Shown here piece after piece: positions 26,274-35,056 of a stretch of DNA of 64,000 bases (positions are counted from its first letter, which is position 1; every line of letters begins with the position of its first letter). Origin of the DNA: Bacteroides propionicigenes (GTDB lineage: Bacteria > Bacteroidota > Bacteroidia > Bacteroidales > Bacteroidaceae); assembly GCF_018390535.1 (NCBI RefSeq), contig NZ_JAHBBW010000002.1, positions 496,001-560,000 on the forward strand, written 5' to 3'. The notes under the pieces are model-generated. The model did not search any database. It saw only the letters and a list, made by a program, of their open reading frames with translations, and was not told the origin of the DNA. The translations under genes and the position numbers were made by a program.

Positions 26274-26339
26274 TGCGCTGAAGGACAATGCCGGAGAGAA
26301 ACATTCATGTACATGTATGGCTGTTCCGGGTAATTTGCC

Positions 26340-26347
26340 TAATTTTG
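26340..26347 (+). promoter_or_regulatory. Promoter for the replication block
   Basis: TAATTTTG fits the TAnnTTTG -7 box, about 200 bp upstream of the ssDNA-binding protein gene. The 26274-26554 gap otherwise holds a perfect short hairpin GTATCC/GGATAC (about 26389-26408) in the leader. No other gene was seen there. Confidence 0.5.
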
Positions 26348-26554
26348 TATTCCACGGTCGCTGCAAGACCTTTCCATATTGTCAAATGAGTATCCTCTTT
26401 CGGGATACGGTCAGCGAGACATCCTCTCCCAATTTTATCAGTTGAACGCGGACGGTGCAACCGAACCCGTCCGTCCTGTTACCAGTTTCTTTGCGATGCG
26501 GGTATACCGTGTCGCATTCTTCGGGCATTTTTAAATCCATAAAACAAAGCGTTT

Positions 26555-27814
26555 ATGCAAGAAGAAGAAAAGAACAACGGCATGGAAGGCATGTCTGTCG
26601 AGGAAATGTTCCTCGGCGTTCAGGAATCTTATCAGGAGGCACAGTTGCGTGCCCAGGAGGAGAACAGGGCGTTCGCCCGTACGGAGTTCTTCCGCATGGA
26701 CAAGTTCGGGACTTACCGTCTCCGTATCCTGCCCATCGCTCCCAATCCGGACGGCTCGCCGACACGTCCGGGCTATGAGTATCCCGTCCACCAGCTGCTT
26801 CTGGAGCTGGAGAAACCCGCTACGGGGAACAAGCCCCAGAAGATGTATGTCACTGTCACCCGCGCTACCGATGCCGGATATAGCGTTGATCCCATCGAGA
26901 CTTACCGCCGCATGGCCGTCGAAGCCGCAAAAGAGGACGGGGACGACAAACTGGCGGAAAAGATTGCCGGGGGCTCGTTCGGAGGCGGTCTGAAATACAG
27001 TTACGGCCACTGTCTCTATGTATTCGACCTGGGTGAACGAGCCAAAGGCGTGCAGATGATGACCCTTTCCCATGCCCAGTTCAAGGATCTGGATGAGAGG
27101 AAGTTCAAGCTGTGGAGCAAGAAACTGGCCAAGAATCCGTCTTACCCGTGCCCGATTTCCTCGGTGTATGACGCCTATCCGGTGGAGATTGAAAAGCGCA
27201 AGAACGGAGCCAAGACCGAGTATGTCATTTCCATTGACAACGAATCGGAACCGGTACCGTTGACCAAGGAGGAGCTGACCGCCCTGATGGGTGCGCCGCG
27301 TATCCCGGAAATCATCTACCGCTACACCCGTTATCATCTGGGAGCCACCGTCGAGTTCCTCAAACAGTGCGACGGTATCTACGGCATGTCGCTCATGGAG
27401 ACGGATGAAATGAAGACGGTCATCGACACGCTGGACGGTGAACTGCCCAAGGAGGATATATCCGCGTTCTCGTTCGACCGCCGTACGAAAGATAACAGAG
27501 AAAACGGGCGTGAAGGCGGAGGCATCTCGCTGGACGACCTTTTCGAACGTTATGACGAGCTTCAGCGGCAGGAACTCGGTGAGAAGACCGAGGAAGGCCA
27601 GGAGCTGCGTGCGATGATCCGCGGCTACATCGAGCAGGAAGGGCTCTCCGTGCGTGTCACACGCTCCACGAGCAACCGGGAACTACTCGACCTGATCGAA
27701 AGCGAGATGGAGGGTCCGAAGCCCAGTGACGAACCGGAGGATGTCCCCGGGGAGGAAGAAGAGCAGCCGGAGGAAACGGAAGAGCGTGCCGGGCGTCCCC
27801 GCCACCGCAGATAA
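26555..27814 (+). CDS. gp32-like single-stranded DNA-binding protein
   Basis: A 419-residue protein. The core ('FFRMDKFGTYRLRILPIAPN', 'PTRPGYEYPVHQLLLELEKP', 'GGSFGGGLKYSYGHCLYVFD') resembles phage gp32-type OB-fold proteins that work on replication and recombination intermediates. The C-terminal ~45 residues are strongly acidic ('EEEEQPEETEE'), as expected for a protein-interaction tail, then end in a short basic patch. It is the first gene after the control region and leads the recombination genes. An alternative, a portal-proximal structural role, is less likely from context. Confidence 0.7.
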   Translation: MQEEEKNNGMEGMSVEEMFLGVQESYQEAQLRAQEENRAFARTEFFRMDKFGTYRLRILPIAPNPDGSPTRPGYEYPVHQLLLELEKPATGNKPQKMYVTVTRATDAGYSVDPIETYRRMAVEAAKEDGDDKLAEKIAGGSFGGGLKYSYGHCLYVFDLGERAKGVQMMTLSHAQFKDLDERKFKLWSKKLAKNPSYPCPISSVYDAYPVEIEKRKNGAKTEYVISIDNESEPVPLTKEELTALMGAPRIPEIIYRYTRYHLGATVEFLKQCDGIYGMSLMETDEMKTVIDTLDGELPKEDISAFSFDRRTKDNRENGREGGGISLDDLFERYDELQRQELGEKTEEGQELRAMIRGYIEQEGLSVRVTRSTSNRELLDLIESEMEGPKPSDEPEDVPGEEEEQPEETEERAGRPRHRR

Positions 27815-27843
27815 GCCTTTCACAAGTTCTTGAATTCTAATCC

Positions 27844-27869
27844 GACGGGAGGCATCCGGGCCTCCCGTC
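27844..27869. terminator. Perfect hairpin between ssb-like and sbcD-like genes
   Basis: GACGGGAGGC and GCCTCCCGTC form a 10-bp perfect stem with a 6-base loop in the 74-bp gap. No T-run follows on the plus strand, so it may be an RNA-processing or partial-termination site rather than a full terminator. Confidence 0.5.
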
Positions 27870-27888
27870 CTAATCACAATCACTTAGT

Positions 27889-28956
27889 ATGAAAGAGAAC
27901 AAACCCTGCCTTTTGTTATTGAATGACATCCACATCTCGAAAGACAACATCCCTGCATTCCAGGCCAACTGGCAGGAGGCCATGGGAATTTGCAGGGAAC
28001 GGGATATCCGGGAAGTGGTTGTCGGAGGAGACCTGTTCTTTTCCCGTGCCGCCCAGACACTCGATGTCCTGCTGGCCGTCAGGGATATGCTTGTATCCGC
28101 CGCGGACCATGACATTCATGTCACGCTGGCGGAAGGGAACCACGACAAGGTGAACCAGGAATCCCTGCGCGGATATTGTCATGTCTTCGACCGGCATCCG
28201 AATGTGACTGTCGTGGATGAGTACCTGACCCTGTGCCGCCCGGAATGGAAGTTCGCGCTCCATGTAATGAGCTATTTTCCGGAAGACGGCTCTTTTGCCG
28301 AAAGGCTCGGACGATTGGCTGCGGAAGCGCTTTCCGGAGAACCGGAGCACTTCCTCTACATCCATGAGGGTATCAACGGGGCATTGGCACAGCCTTCGGA
28401 AAAGGAACTGCCTGCCAGGATATTCTCTCCTTTCGACAAGGTCTTTGTCGGCCATTACCACAACCGTACCGTCATTCCGGGGACGGGAATCGAATATATC
28501 GGTTCCTCGCGCCAGCATAACTTCGGGGAGGACGAGGAGAAAGGATACACGGTGCTGTATACGGACGGCACGTACGAGTTTGTCAAGAACCGCGTGAACA
28601 TGCGGTACCGTGTCATGGATATGCCGGCGGAACGTGCCGGGTTGCACCTGATGGACGAGCTGCGTGAAATGGAGGCCGATGGTCGCTACAAGGTCAAGGT
28701 GCGTGTCCATGCACCTGCCGCCGCGATGAAATCGGTGGACAAAGCCGCCTTGCTGGAAGCCGGAGCGGCGAAGGTAGAACTGGTTGCCGATGACGAGCAG
28801 CTGCCGGAGGCGGTATCCTCTTCGCTCTTCGAGAAATTCGACAGCCGCCGCATCCGGGAAACCTACGAGGACTTCTGCCGGGAGAAACAGATCGAGGATG
28901 TGTCGATGGGATTGGAGTATTTATCTAGAATAGAAAACAGATCATGTGGAAATTAA
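27889..28956 (+). CDS. SbcD/Mre11-like nuclease (phage gp47-type)
   Basis: A 355-residue calcineurin-like metallophosphoesterase. Metal-binding blocks are visible in order: 'NDIHISKDN' (residue ~14), 'GGDLFFS' (~46), 'EGNHDKVNQ' (~83) and 'VGHYHNRT' (~188). It is the nuclease half of the SbcCD/Mre11-Rad50 complex, which in T4-like phages resects DNA ends for recombination-dependent replication. It overlaps the sbcC-like gene by 13 bp. Confidence 0.88.
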   Translation: MKENKPCLLLLNDIHISKDNIPAFQANWQEAMGICRERDIREVVVGGDLFFSRAAQTLDVLLAVRDMLVSAADHDIHVTLAEGNHDKVNQESLRGYCHVFDRHPNVTVVDEYLTLCRPEWKFALHVMSYFPEDGSFAERLGRLAAEALSGEPEHFLYIHEGINGALAQPSEKELPARIFSPFDKVFVGHYHNRTVIPGTGIEYIGSSRQHNFGEDEEKGYTVLYTDGTYEFVKNRVNMRYRVMDMPAERAGLHLMDELREMEADGRYKVKVRVHAPAAAMKSVDKAALLEAGAAKVELVADDEQLPEAVSSSLFEKFDSRRIRETYEDFCREKQIEDVSMGLEYLSRIENRSCGN

Positions 28957-31268
28957 AGACGATAGAAGCCGAAAATCTCTGCGCCTTCCGTTCGCTGTCC
29001 TACATGCTGCGGCAAGGCGTGACGACATTGATTTTCGGCGATAACCGGGACAATGAGTCCCAGCAGTCGAACGGGGCCGGCAAGTCTGCCCTGTTGGAAT
29101 GCATTGCCGTGGGTATCACGGGCAGCCCGCTTAGAAAGATACGCTCGGAGGAGATTATCAACGATGCAGCGGAAGAATGCCGTATCGCTTTGCGTTTCAT
29201 CAACGATTCCGCCGCCGAGGAACTGCTCGTCAACCGCCGTATCCCGCGCAAGGGGGCTTCCTCTGTCAGCTGTACGCTTTACCGTGGCGGCAAGCAGGTG
29301 GTAACCGATGAAGCGGTACAGCCTTCGGTGGATGCCTATAACCGGTATATTCTTGACAAACTGGGTATCACACGCGACGAGCTGCTCAACAATTTCATCC
29401 TTTCCAAATACCGGTATGAGGATTTCCTCTCGTCATCGGACAAGGAGAAGAAAGAGGTCATCAACCGCTTTTCCAACGGTATCCTGGTGGATGAAGCCAT
29501 CGCCAAAGTGGAGGAAGACATCGTGCCGCTCTCTGAAAAGAAACGGCAGGTGGAACTGGAACTGGCCGGGTTGGACGGGCGTATCGGGATGTTACAGGAG
29601 CAGATACGCAAGGAGGAGGAAGCCGGAGCCGAGCGGGGGCGTACCCGTGTGGAACGTATCATGGGACTGGAAACGGCCATAGCGGCCAAGAGGGAGCAGA
29701 TCCGTACCGGGCACGAGAACGTGGACAGGCTTGAGGAACAGCTTGCCGGAGTGCAGCGGGCGGACGAGGCTTTGCAGGAACTGGAAGCCGGAGATACCGC
29801 ATTGGAAGCATGTCTGGAAAAGATAGCGGAAATGATGTCCCTCTTTCCCGATGCCCGGCAGACGGACTGGGACAAGGTCATTGCCGAAAAGAAAGGACGG
29901 TTACAGACCGCCACAGAGCGGCTGAAGGATTGCGATGCCGTCTTGAAGCAGGCGGAACAGGAACTGAAAAACAGGACTGACGGCTGGGAACAGTTCAAGA
30001 AGGAGTATGCCGCATTCTGTGAGGCATACAGGGATCAGTCCGATACGACTGCGGAGAGACTGCGGGAAATCGACATCCGTCTGCGCGACCTGTCCGGCAG
30101 CATCGAGGAACTGCGTCATAAACGGCGTATCGTTTCTGCCGGTATTGACGGCCTCTCGAACAAACTGGCCGGCTCCATCACCTGTCCTTTCTGCGGGCAT
30201 GAGTTTCTGGTGGCAGAACCACAGTTCGACATCGAGGCCGGCATGAAGGAACTGAAGCTCCGTCAACGGCAGCTCACGGAAATCAACGGCCGTATCGATG
30301 AGAAGCAGGAGGAGACGGATGCCGTGGAGTTGCAGCAGAACCGGCTGAACCATGAGCGCCGGATATTGGAAGGCAGACGCACCGGATGGGAGGAGCAGCT
30401 GGCCGGGCACGAACGGGCCATCAGGAATGCCACCCGCCACGTGGAAGAGGTGGAAAGCGGGCATAAACGCATCGCTTCCGAAATTACCGCCCTGCAAAGT
30501 GAAATCGAAGGTGTCCGCCGCAAGGTATTCGACGAGGTGTTCGGATTCATAGACGAGCGCAATGCCGCACTGAACCGCGGCATACGGGTAGGCAAGGAAG
30601 ATATACAGGCTGCGGCCTGCGCCATCGACACTTTGCAGGCCACGATCCGGGAGCTGGATGAGGCGGCTTCACCCGACCTCATACAATCGCTCAAGGACAC
30701 TCTCCGTGAAACGCGCGGGAAGTCCAACGAGGCGGCAGGGCGCAAGACGGCCGTCGATGCCCGGGTCCGTGCCCTGGAGATACAGCGGGAACGGTTCGTG
30801 CAGTTCAAGACCTATCTGGCCAACACGAAAATCGAGGCGCTCAGCCGTATCACCAACGAGTTCCTGCAAGACATCGGCAGCGACATCCGTATCCGCTTCG
30901 ACGGGTATACCGTCCTCAAGAGTGGTAAGGTAAGGGAGAAAATCTCCATCTCACTGCTGCGCGACGGCATGGACTGCGGCTCGTTCGGCAAGTTTTCGGC
31001 AGGCGAAGCCGCCCGTGTGAATTTGGCGACCATCCTTGCTATGCAGAAACTCGTGAACAGCAACTGCGACGGGGACAAGGGACTGGATCTGCTCGTGCTG
31101 GACGAGATACTCGAGGCGGTCGATGAAGCGGGGCTGGCCTCCATGTTCGAGGCGCTGAACTCGCTCGGCGGTACCGTGCTGGTAGTCTCGCACGGGAATG
31201 TGGCTGAAGGCTATCCGCATAAACTGGTAATCGTGAAAGAGAATGGCGAATCGAGACTCGGAGAATAG
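28944..31268 (+). CDS. SbcC/Rad50-like ATPase (phage gp46-type)
   Basis: A 774-residue SMC-like protein: Walker A 'SNGAGKSALLE' (residue ~42), long coiled coils, a zinc hook 'CPFCGH' (~413), second coiled coil, signature 'FSAGEAARVNLA' and Walker B 'LDLLVLDEILEAVD'. It pairs with the upstream nuclease and regulates its access to DNA ends. The overlap with sbcD-like and RuvC-like genes suggests one translational unit. Length is normal for phage gp46 relatives (shorter than bacterial SbcC). Confidence 0.9.
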   Translation: MWKLKTIEAENLCAFRSLSYMLRQGVTTLIFGDNRDNESQQSNGAGKSALLECIAVGITGSPLRKIRSEEIINDAAEECRIALRFINDSAAEELLVNRRIPRKGASSVSCTLYRGGKQVVTDEAVQPSVDAYNRYILDKLGITRDELLNNFILSKYRYEDFLSSSDKEKKEVINRFSNGILVDEAIAKVEEDIVPLSEKKRQVELELAGLDGRIGMLQEQIRKEEEAGAERGRTRVERIMGLETAIAAKREQIRTGHENVDRLEEQLAGVQRADEALQELEAGDTALEACLEKIAEMMSLFPDARQTDWDKVIAEKKGRLQTATERLKDCDAVLKQAEQELKNRTDGWEQFKKEYAAFCEAYRDQSDTTAERLREIDIRLRDLSGSIEELRHKRRIVSAGIDGLSNKLAGSITCPFCGHEFLVAEPQFDIEAGMKELKLRQRQLTEINGRIDEKQEETDAVELQQNRLNHERRILEGRRTGWEEQLAGHERAIRNATRHVEEVESGHKRIASEITALQSEIEGVRRKVFDEVFGFIDERNAALNRGIRVGKEDIQAAACAIDTLQATIRELDEAASPDLIQSLKDTLRETRGKSNEAAGRKTAVDARVRALEIQRERFVQFKTYLANTKIEALSRITNEFLQDIGSDIRIRFDGYTVLKSGKVREKISISLLRDGMDCGSFGKFSAGEAARVNLATILAMQKLVNSNCDGDKGLDLLVLDEILEAVDEAGLASMFEALNSLGGTVLVVSHGNVAEGYPHKLVIVKENGESRLGE

Positions 31269-31728
31269 CGTACTGACCCGGGAGCAGGTACTGGCGCTGG
31301 ACATCGCCACGCATACCGGATACTTCTCCCTGCATGAGGCCGGGACATGGAACTTCACCGAAAGCAAACGGCGCAACGGCAACAAGATGCACGGCGCTTT
31401 CAGGACTACGCTGCTCTCGCTGCTCCGTCGTTACGGCATCCGCCGCGTCGTGGCCGAGGATGTGAGCGTGAACCGCCATTTCTACGACATGCGGCGGCTC
31501 TCGGAACTCAGGGGTATCCTGCTCGAAGTGTGCGATGAACTGGATATCCCGGAACCGGAGTTCGTCAACCCGGCTGTCCTCAAGAAATGGGCGACGGGAG
31601 ACGGACACGCCACCAAGACGCAGATGGTCGCGGCCTGCAAGGACAGATACGGTATTGTCCCGGTGGATGACAATGCGGCGGATGCCTGCCACCTCTTCTA
31701 CTATTACATCCGCAGGCACAGGCTGTGA
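31243..31728 (+). CDS. RuvC-like Holliday-junction resolvase
   Basis: A 161-residue RNase H-fold nuclease. 'LALDIATHTGYF' supplies the first catalytic Asp, 'RRVVAEDVSVN' the Glu, and 'VDDNAADACHLFYY' the C-terminal acidic pair (DxxAD). This is the phage-type crossover-junction endonuclease that resolves branched DNA before packaging. It overlaps the sbcC-like gene by 26 bp and is followed by a strong terminator. Confidence 0.82.
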   Translation: MANRDSENSVLTREQVLALDIATHTGYFSLHEAGTWNFTESKRRNGNKMHGAFRTTLLSLLRRYGIRRVVAEDVSVNRHFYDMRRLSELRGILLEVCDELDIPEPEFVNPAVLKKWATGDGHATKTQMVAACKDRYGIVPVDDNAADACHLFYYYIRRHRL

Positions 31729-31755
31729 CAAGCCGACAACGGTTTGGATTTTTTC

Positions 31756-31786
31756 CGGGCGGCGGTAATGCTGCCGCCCGTTTTTT
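31756..31786 (+). terminator. Strong intrinsic terminator after the RuvC-like gene
   Basis: CGGGCGGC and GCCGCCCG pair perfectly around a 9-base loop and are followed by TTTTTT. It separates the recombination operon (26555-31728) from the sigma-factor operon. Confidence 0.9.
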
Positions 31787-31857
31787 CAATTGACGCTCAC
31801 GGTAGCTGACAGATTAGGACATGAGATTCATTATCAACCTTTTCAGTCAGTGGAAAC

Positions 31858-32475
31858 GTGGAAAAGAAAGATGTGTTTATTGCGGTTCTCCAGCCTGAAG
31901 ACGAATCCGCGAGACAGAGGGCGGAACTTCTCAGAAAATATGTGATGCCGCACAAGAATCTGATATACAGCATTTGTATCAAATATACCTATAACCAGGA
32001 GGACATCGAGGACAACTACCTCGAGGCGTTGGCCAACTTCTTCAAGTATATGGACAGTTATGACCCGGCCCGTCCGGTAAAGACCTGGATCTATGCCGTG
32101 ACCAAACGGCTTGTGGCGGACCTGAACAACCGCAACAGGAACCGCATGCCCCCGGACGACAATATCGACATTTCGGAAATATCCTCTTCGCTGTCGGATG
32201 AGGACGAACCGTCGGGAAACAGCATGGGGATGGACAACTACCGCGAGTTCTATAACGATGACATCCTCTGGGCACTGGACCGGCTCAAACCGATTTACCG
32301 GGAAGCCCTGCTCTTGCAGCAGGCTGGTTACAAACTCGGGGAAATCATGGAAATCACCTATAACAACGGTACTTTGCAGACCAGGAACGTAGAAACGGTA
32401 AAAAGCCGCATCTTCCTAGCCAAGACGCAGCTGCGCAAACTATTGACACGCGATGGAGAGAAAAGAATGGATTGA
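31858..32475 (+). CDS. Phage-encoded sigma-70 family RNA polymerase sigma factor
   Basis: A 205-residue ECF-size sigma factor. Region 2 is visible as 'YTYNQEDIEDNYLEALANFF' and 'YDPARPVKTWIYAVTKRLV', and region 4 as 'LKPIYREALLLQQAGYKLGE' through 'NVETVKSRIFLAKTQLRKLL'. The start is GTG at 31858, preceded by no strong Shine-Dalgarno, as usual in Bacteroidota. Its 3' end overlaps the next gene. It probably redirects host RNA polymerase to phage promoters, perhaps late genes. Confidence 0.85.
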   Translation: MEKKDVFIAVLQPEDESARQRAELLRKYVMPHKNLIYSICIKYTYNQEDIEDNYLEALANFFKYMDSYDPARPVKTWIYAVTKRLVADLNNRNRNRMPPDDNIDISEISSSLSDEDEPSGNSMGMDNYREFYNDDILWALDRLKPIYREALLLQQAGYKLGEIMEITYNNGTLQTRNVETVKSRIFLAKTQLRKLLTRDGEKRMD

Positions 32476-33070
32476 CGGATGCCGGAGGCTCTTTACACGG
32501 CTGGTCCGCACCACGGTGTGGGCGGATTTTGTGTTCCCTACCGGCGGCAAGTCGGACAGGCAGCTCGGGATGTGTTTCGACGGCTTGTGCCGGGAGGTCG
32601 TCTCCGTCAGTGCGGAACGCCTGTCCGACTTCTGTATCTGCCAGACATATGCCATTTCCGGATATGATACCGCGTATCGCAGGAAATGGAACGTCTCCCA
32701 TTCATTCGGAAAGAAAGCCATCGGCCGCTATCTCCGCTCGGGAAAGGAACGCCGCTACCGGGAGGACCGGTGGCTGAAGAGTTTCGGGCTGTCACGGCAT
32801 GATTTGGCGCGGGCAGTGGAAGACCGCCGCAGCCATCCGTTCGGGCGTTTTATTTATCCGGAATACGAGGAGACGACCAAGCGGCGACTGCTCTCCACCG
32901 AAGCGGGATATCTCGTCTGTGCGCTCTCCACGCTGATGTGGACGCCTTTCTCCCCGTCATGCTCAAAATGTGCGAAAGCGGAGCCATGCCGCAGAAGGAC
33001 ACAGGCGCGCTATCCGGAACTGTACCGTATCCGCTGTGAGGCGTGGCGGAAAAAGGAGGCGAAGCCATGA
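32453..33070 (+). CDS. Phage protein of unknown function with Cys-rich C-terminus
   Basis: A 205-residue basic protein starting MERKEWIDGCRRLFTRLVRT. It carries several cysteines, including 'SCSKCAKAEPCRRR' near residue 175, which may bind zinc. The middle is helical ('KKAIGRYLRSGKERRYREDR', 'FGLSRHDLARAVEDRR'). It overlaps the sigma-factor gene and the helicase gene, so it is part of that unit. A helicase loader or transcription partner would fit the place, but no family was recognised. Confidence 0.55.
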   Translation: MERKEWIDGCRRLFTRLVRTTVWADFVFPTGGKSDRQLGMCFDGLCREVVSVSAERLSDFCICQTYAISGYDTAYRRKWNVSHSFGKKAIGRYLRSGKERRYREDRWLKSFGLSRHDLARAVEDRRSHPFGRFIYPEYEETTKRRLLSTEAGYLVCALSTLMWTPFSPSCSKCAKAEPCRRRTQARYPELYRIRCEAWRKKEAKP

Positions 33071-34422
33071 GTGCCGTCAATCCGCTCAGTGCCGAGTTCC
33101 TGTATGAACTCTATGCCACGGCGCTCAGACAGGAACCGTTGTGTGCTGTCCTAGCCCGGCATATGCGTAAGGAATACCTGCCGGACCGTTCGTTCCAGCA
33201 GGTACAGGAGGCGATAGCCGTACACTTCAAGACATACAAGACACCGCCGTCGTATGCCGTGCTGGCACAGACCTTCCATGAGGATTACGACGCCATCGAG
33301 CTGATAGACACTTTCCGGGAGTATGACGAGGGACAGAGTGCCGAGGTGATGACCGACATGCTGGAGTCCTACATCAAGGGGGTCCGGTTGCAGTCGGTCT
33401 ATGCGGAGGTCGGGAAACTGTATAACGAGAACAAACAGGACAAGGCGGAGAAGACTCTTCGGGAATATGCCGAGTGGCTGGCAGGGTTCACGCTGAAGAG
33501 TTCCTCGTTCGTCGATGTGGCCGCGACTTTCAAGGAGCGTTTCGAGAGGAACCGCCGGCGCGAGGAGGAAGAGGAACGCTCGGCCGCCCCTCGTGTGTCC
33601 CGCTTCTACATCCCGTATCTGGATGCGCTCAATGCCGGACGTAACCTGCGAGGTCAGCTGACCTGTTTCCTGGCCAGCACAGGCGTGGGAAAGTCGCACA
33701 TCGCCAAATGGATCGGTGTCAGGGCGGACATCGATGACGGGCTGCATGTGCTGCATTTCCAGCTGGAAGGTTCGGAAGAAGAGGCGTTGAACGCCTATTC
33801 CGGCGGACTGATTTCCAGGAACGCCTACTATTACGAGCGGGGAAAGATTTCGGATACGGAGATGAGACATCTGGAAAAACTGGTCGCCTCGTATGCCGGA
33901 AGCATCACGGTGCGCAGTTACCCGCGTTTCAATGCCCAGGTCTCGACACTCGACATCAAGAACGGCATTTCGGAATACAGGAAGCTCAAAGGATATAATC
34001 CGGACATCGTGATTGTGGATTCGATGGACTTGCTGACGGATGCCAACCGCCGTTCATGGGGAGCCGACCATGAACGGGCGAAGCGTATCGCGGTGGCTAA
34101 TGACCTGAAGGACCTGGCGGCGGACGAAAAGGTATGGATGGTGGTGACTTACCAGTCTACCATCGAAGACCGGGAGTGGCTGAATGACGAGCGGAACGTG
34201 CTGACCGAGTACAACTGTTCGGAGGCCAAAGGTCTGGCCCGCCCGTGCACGCACCTTGTTTCGCTCAACCAGTCATCGGCTGAAAGAAAGGAGAACGTTA
34301 TGCGCTTGCACGTGGCCAAAAGCCGGTTCTTCAAGAAAGGAGACACTATCAGGATTGCCACCGACTACGACAATGAGGTGTTCTATGACGGGCAGAGGAC
34401 ACTGAATCTGAACAGGGAATAA
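33067..34422 (+). CDS. DnaB-like replicative helicase
   Basis: A 451-residue protein. The ATG at 33067 is preceded by AAGGAGGCGAAG; an upstream GTG at 33043 is less likely. The N-terminal ~150 residues resemble a DnaB N-domain and linker. A RecA-like core follows with Walker A 'ASTGVGKSHIAKW' (residue ~208), Walker B 'PDIVIVDSMDLL' (~315), then 'MVVTYQST' and an arginine region 'RLHVAKSRFFKKGD'. This is the phage replicative (gp41-type) helicase, acting with the primase at 35057 and the split DnaE. A strong terminator follows. Confidence 0.85.
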   Translation: MSAVNPLSAEFLYELYATALRQEPLCAVLARHMRKEYLPDRSFQQVQEAIAVHFKTYKTPPSYAVLAQTFHEDYDAIELIDTFREYDEGQSAEVMTDMLESYIKGVRLQSVYAEVGKLYNENKQDKAEKTLREYAEWLAGFTLKSSSFVDVAATFKERFERNRRREEEEERSAAPRVSRFYIPYLDALNAGRNLRGQLTCFLASTGVGKSHIAKWIGVRADIDDGLHVLHFQLEGSEEEALNAYSGGLISRNAYYYERGKISDTEMRHLEKLVASYAGSITVRSYPRFNAQVSTLDIKNGISEYRKLKGYNPDIVIVDSMDLLTDANRRSWGADHERAKRIAVANDLKDLAADEKVWMVVTYQSTIEDREWLNDERNVLTEYNCSEAKGLARPCTHLVSLNQSSAERKENVMRLHVAKSRFFKKGDTIRIATDYDNEVFYDGQRTLNLNRE

Positions 34423-34461
34423 AAAGCCATCGATCCGGATGCGGCGTGTCGGTGGCTTTTT
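34421..34461 (+). terminator. Strong terminator after the helicase gene
   Basis: AAAAAGCCATCGA and TCGGTGGCTTTTT form a 13-bp stem with one G-U pair; the A and T runs make it work on both strands. It closes the sigma-helicase operon and also lies at the end of the antisense remnant at 34439-34714. Confidence 0.85.
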
Positions 34462-34714
34462 GACTTGTAACGACTGGAATGTTGAGAATATATGGCAGCT
34501 TACATGCGTAAAACCAATTCCGGACAGATACGATTTTTATTGTATGCCCTTTGTATTCCGCCATATCGTCCGTTCCCCATGTTATCAACAGCAGGTTTTC
34601 ACATTTCAATTCCTCTGCCGCCTCCAAGACTTTCAGTTTCCGCTCACGGGTCTTGGCGTTCGAGATATCATACGACCTTTGTTCGAGGAAAGTTCGAATG
34701 ACCTCGCAAATACA
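34439..34714 (-). pseudogene. C-terminal remnant of an AAA/DUF4143-type ATPase
   Basis: On the minus strand the frame reads 'EVIRTFLEQRSYDISNAKTR', then 'ERKLKVLEAAEELKCENLLL', 'ITWGTDDMAEYKGHTIKIVS'. This is the usual ending of bacterial ATP-binding proteins with a DUF4143 domain (K-T-R-E-R ... LLLITW...G..I.V.P...W). Upstream the frame is stopped, so only the last ~85 codons survive. The surrounding 34720-35040 stretch is AT-rich and has no other gene. It looks like a leftover from a foreign insertion between the helicase and primase genes. Confidence 0.55.
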
Positions 34715-34836
34715 AATCCGTTATTTGTAGTAATTGGAAAACGATACTTTTCATTCAGTATGTTTATTGTACTGCACAAAAAATACGCTTTTTTTATGTA
34801 GAGAGTGATCATTTTAGAAAAGTACATCTCTACACC

Positions 34837-34862
34837 TGATAATCAGCCAATGCTGATTATCA
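34837..34862. repeat. Perfect inverted repeat in the helicase-primase gap
   Basis: TGATAATCAGC and GCTGATTATCA are an 11-bp perfect inverted repeat around CAAT. It lies about 200 bp before the primase gene in an AT-rich stretch, so it could be an operator or a replication-initiation structure. The rest of 34715-35056 shows nothing else. Confidence 0.55.
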
Positions 34863-35056
34863 ATCTCCTTATTTATATATTGTTTTATCGATTAGACAAA
34901 AGCAGTCATTTTTTGTCCAGCCGGGAAGACAATTTCTCTTTTCCTTTGGGTGGAAAGACCTTCCATGATTCTGCCGGTCTATTTTTATTGGGCTAATCCG
35001 GATTCTTTTTCCAAACATTTCAAACCAACCTGTAGCGGTCACGACTATACCTTAAT

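Noticed and set aside
34439..34801. Plus-strand 120-codon frame in the helicase-primase gap
   Set aside because: The minus strand shows a recognisable ATPase remnant across the same bases, and the plus translation has no phage-like features.
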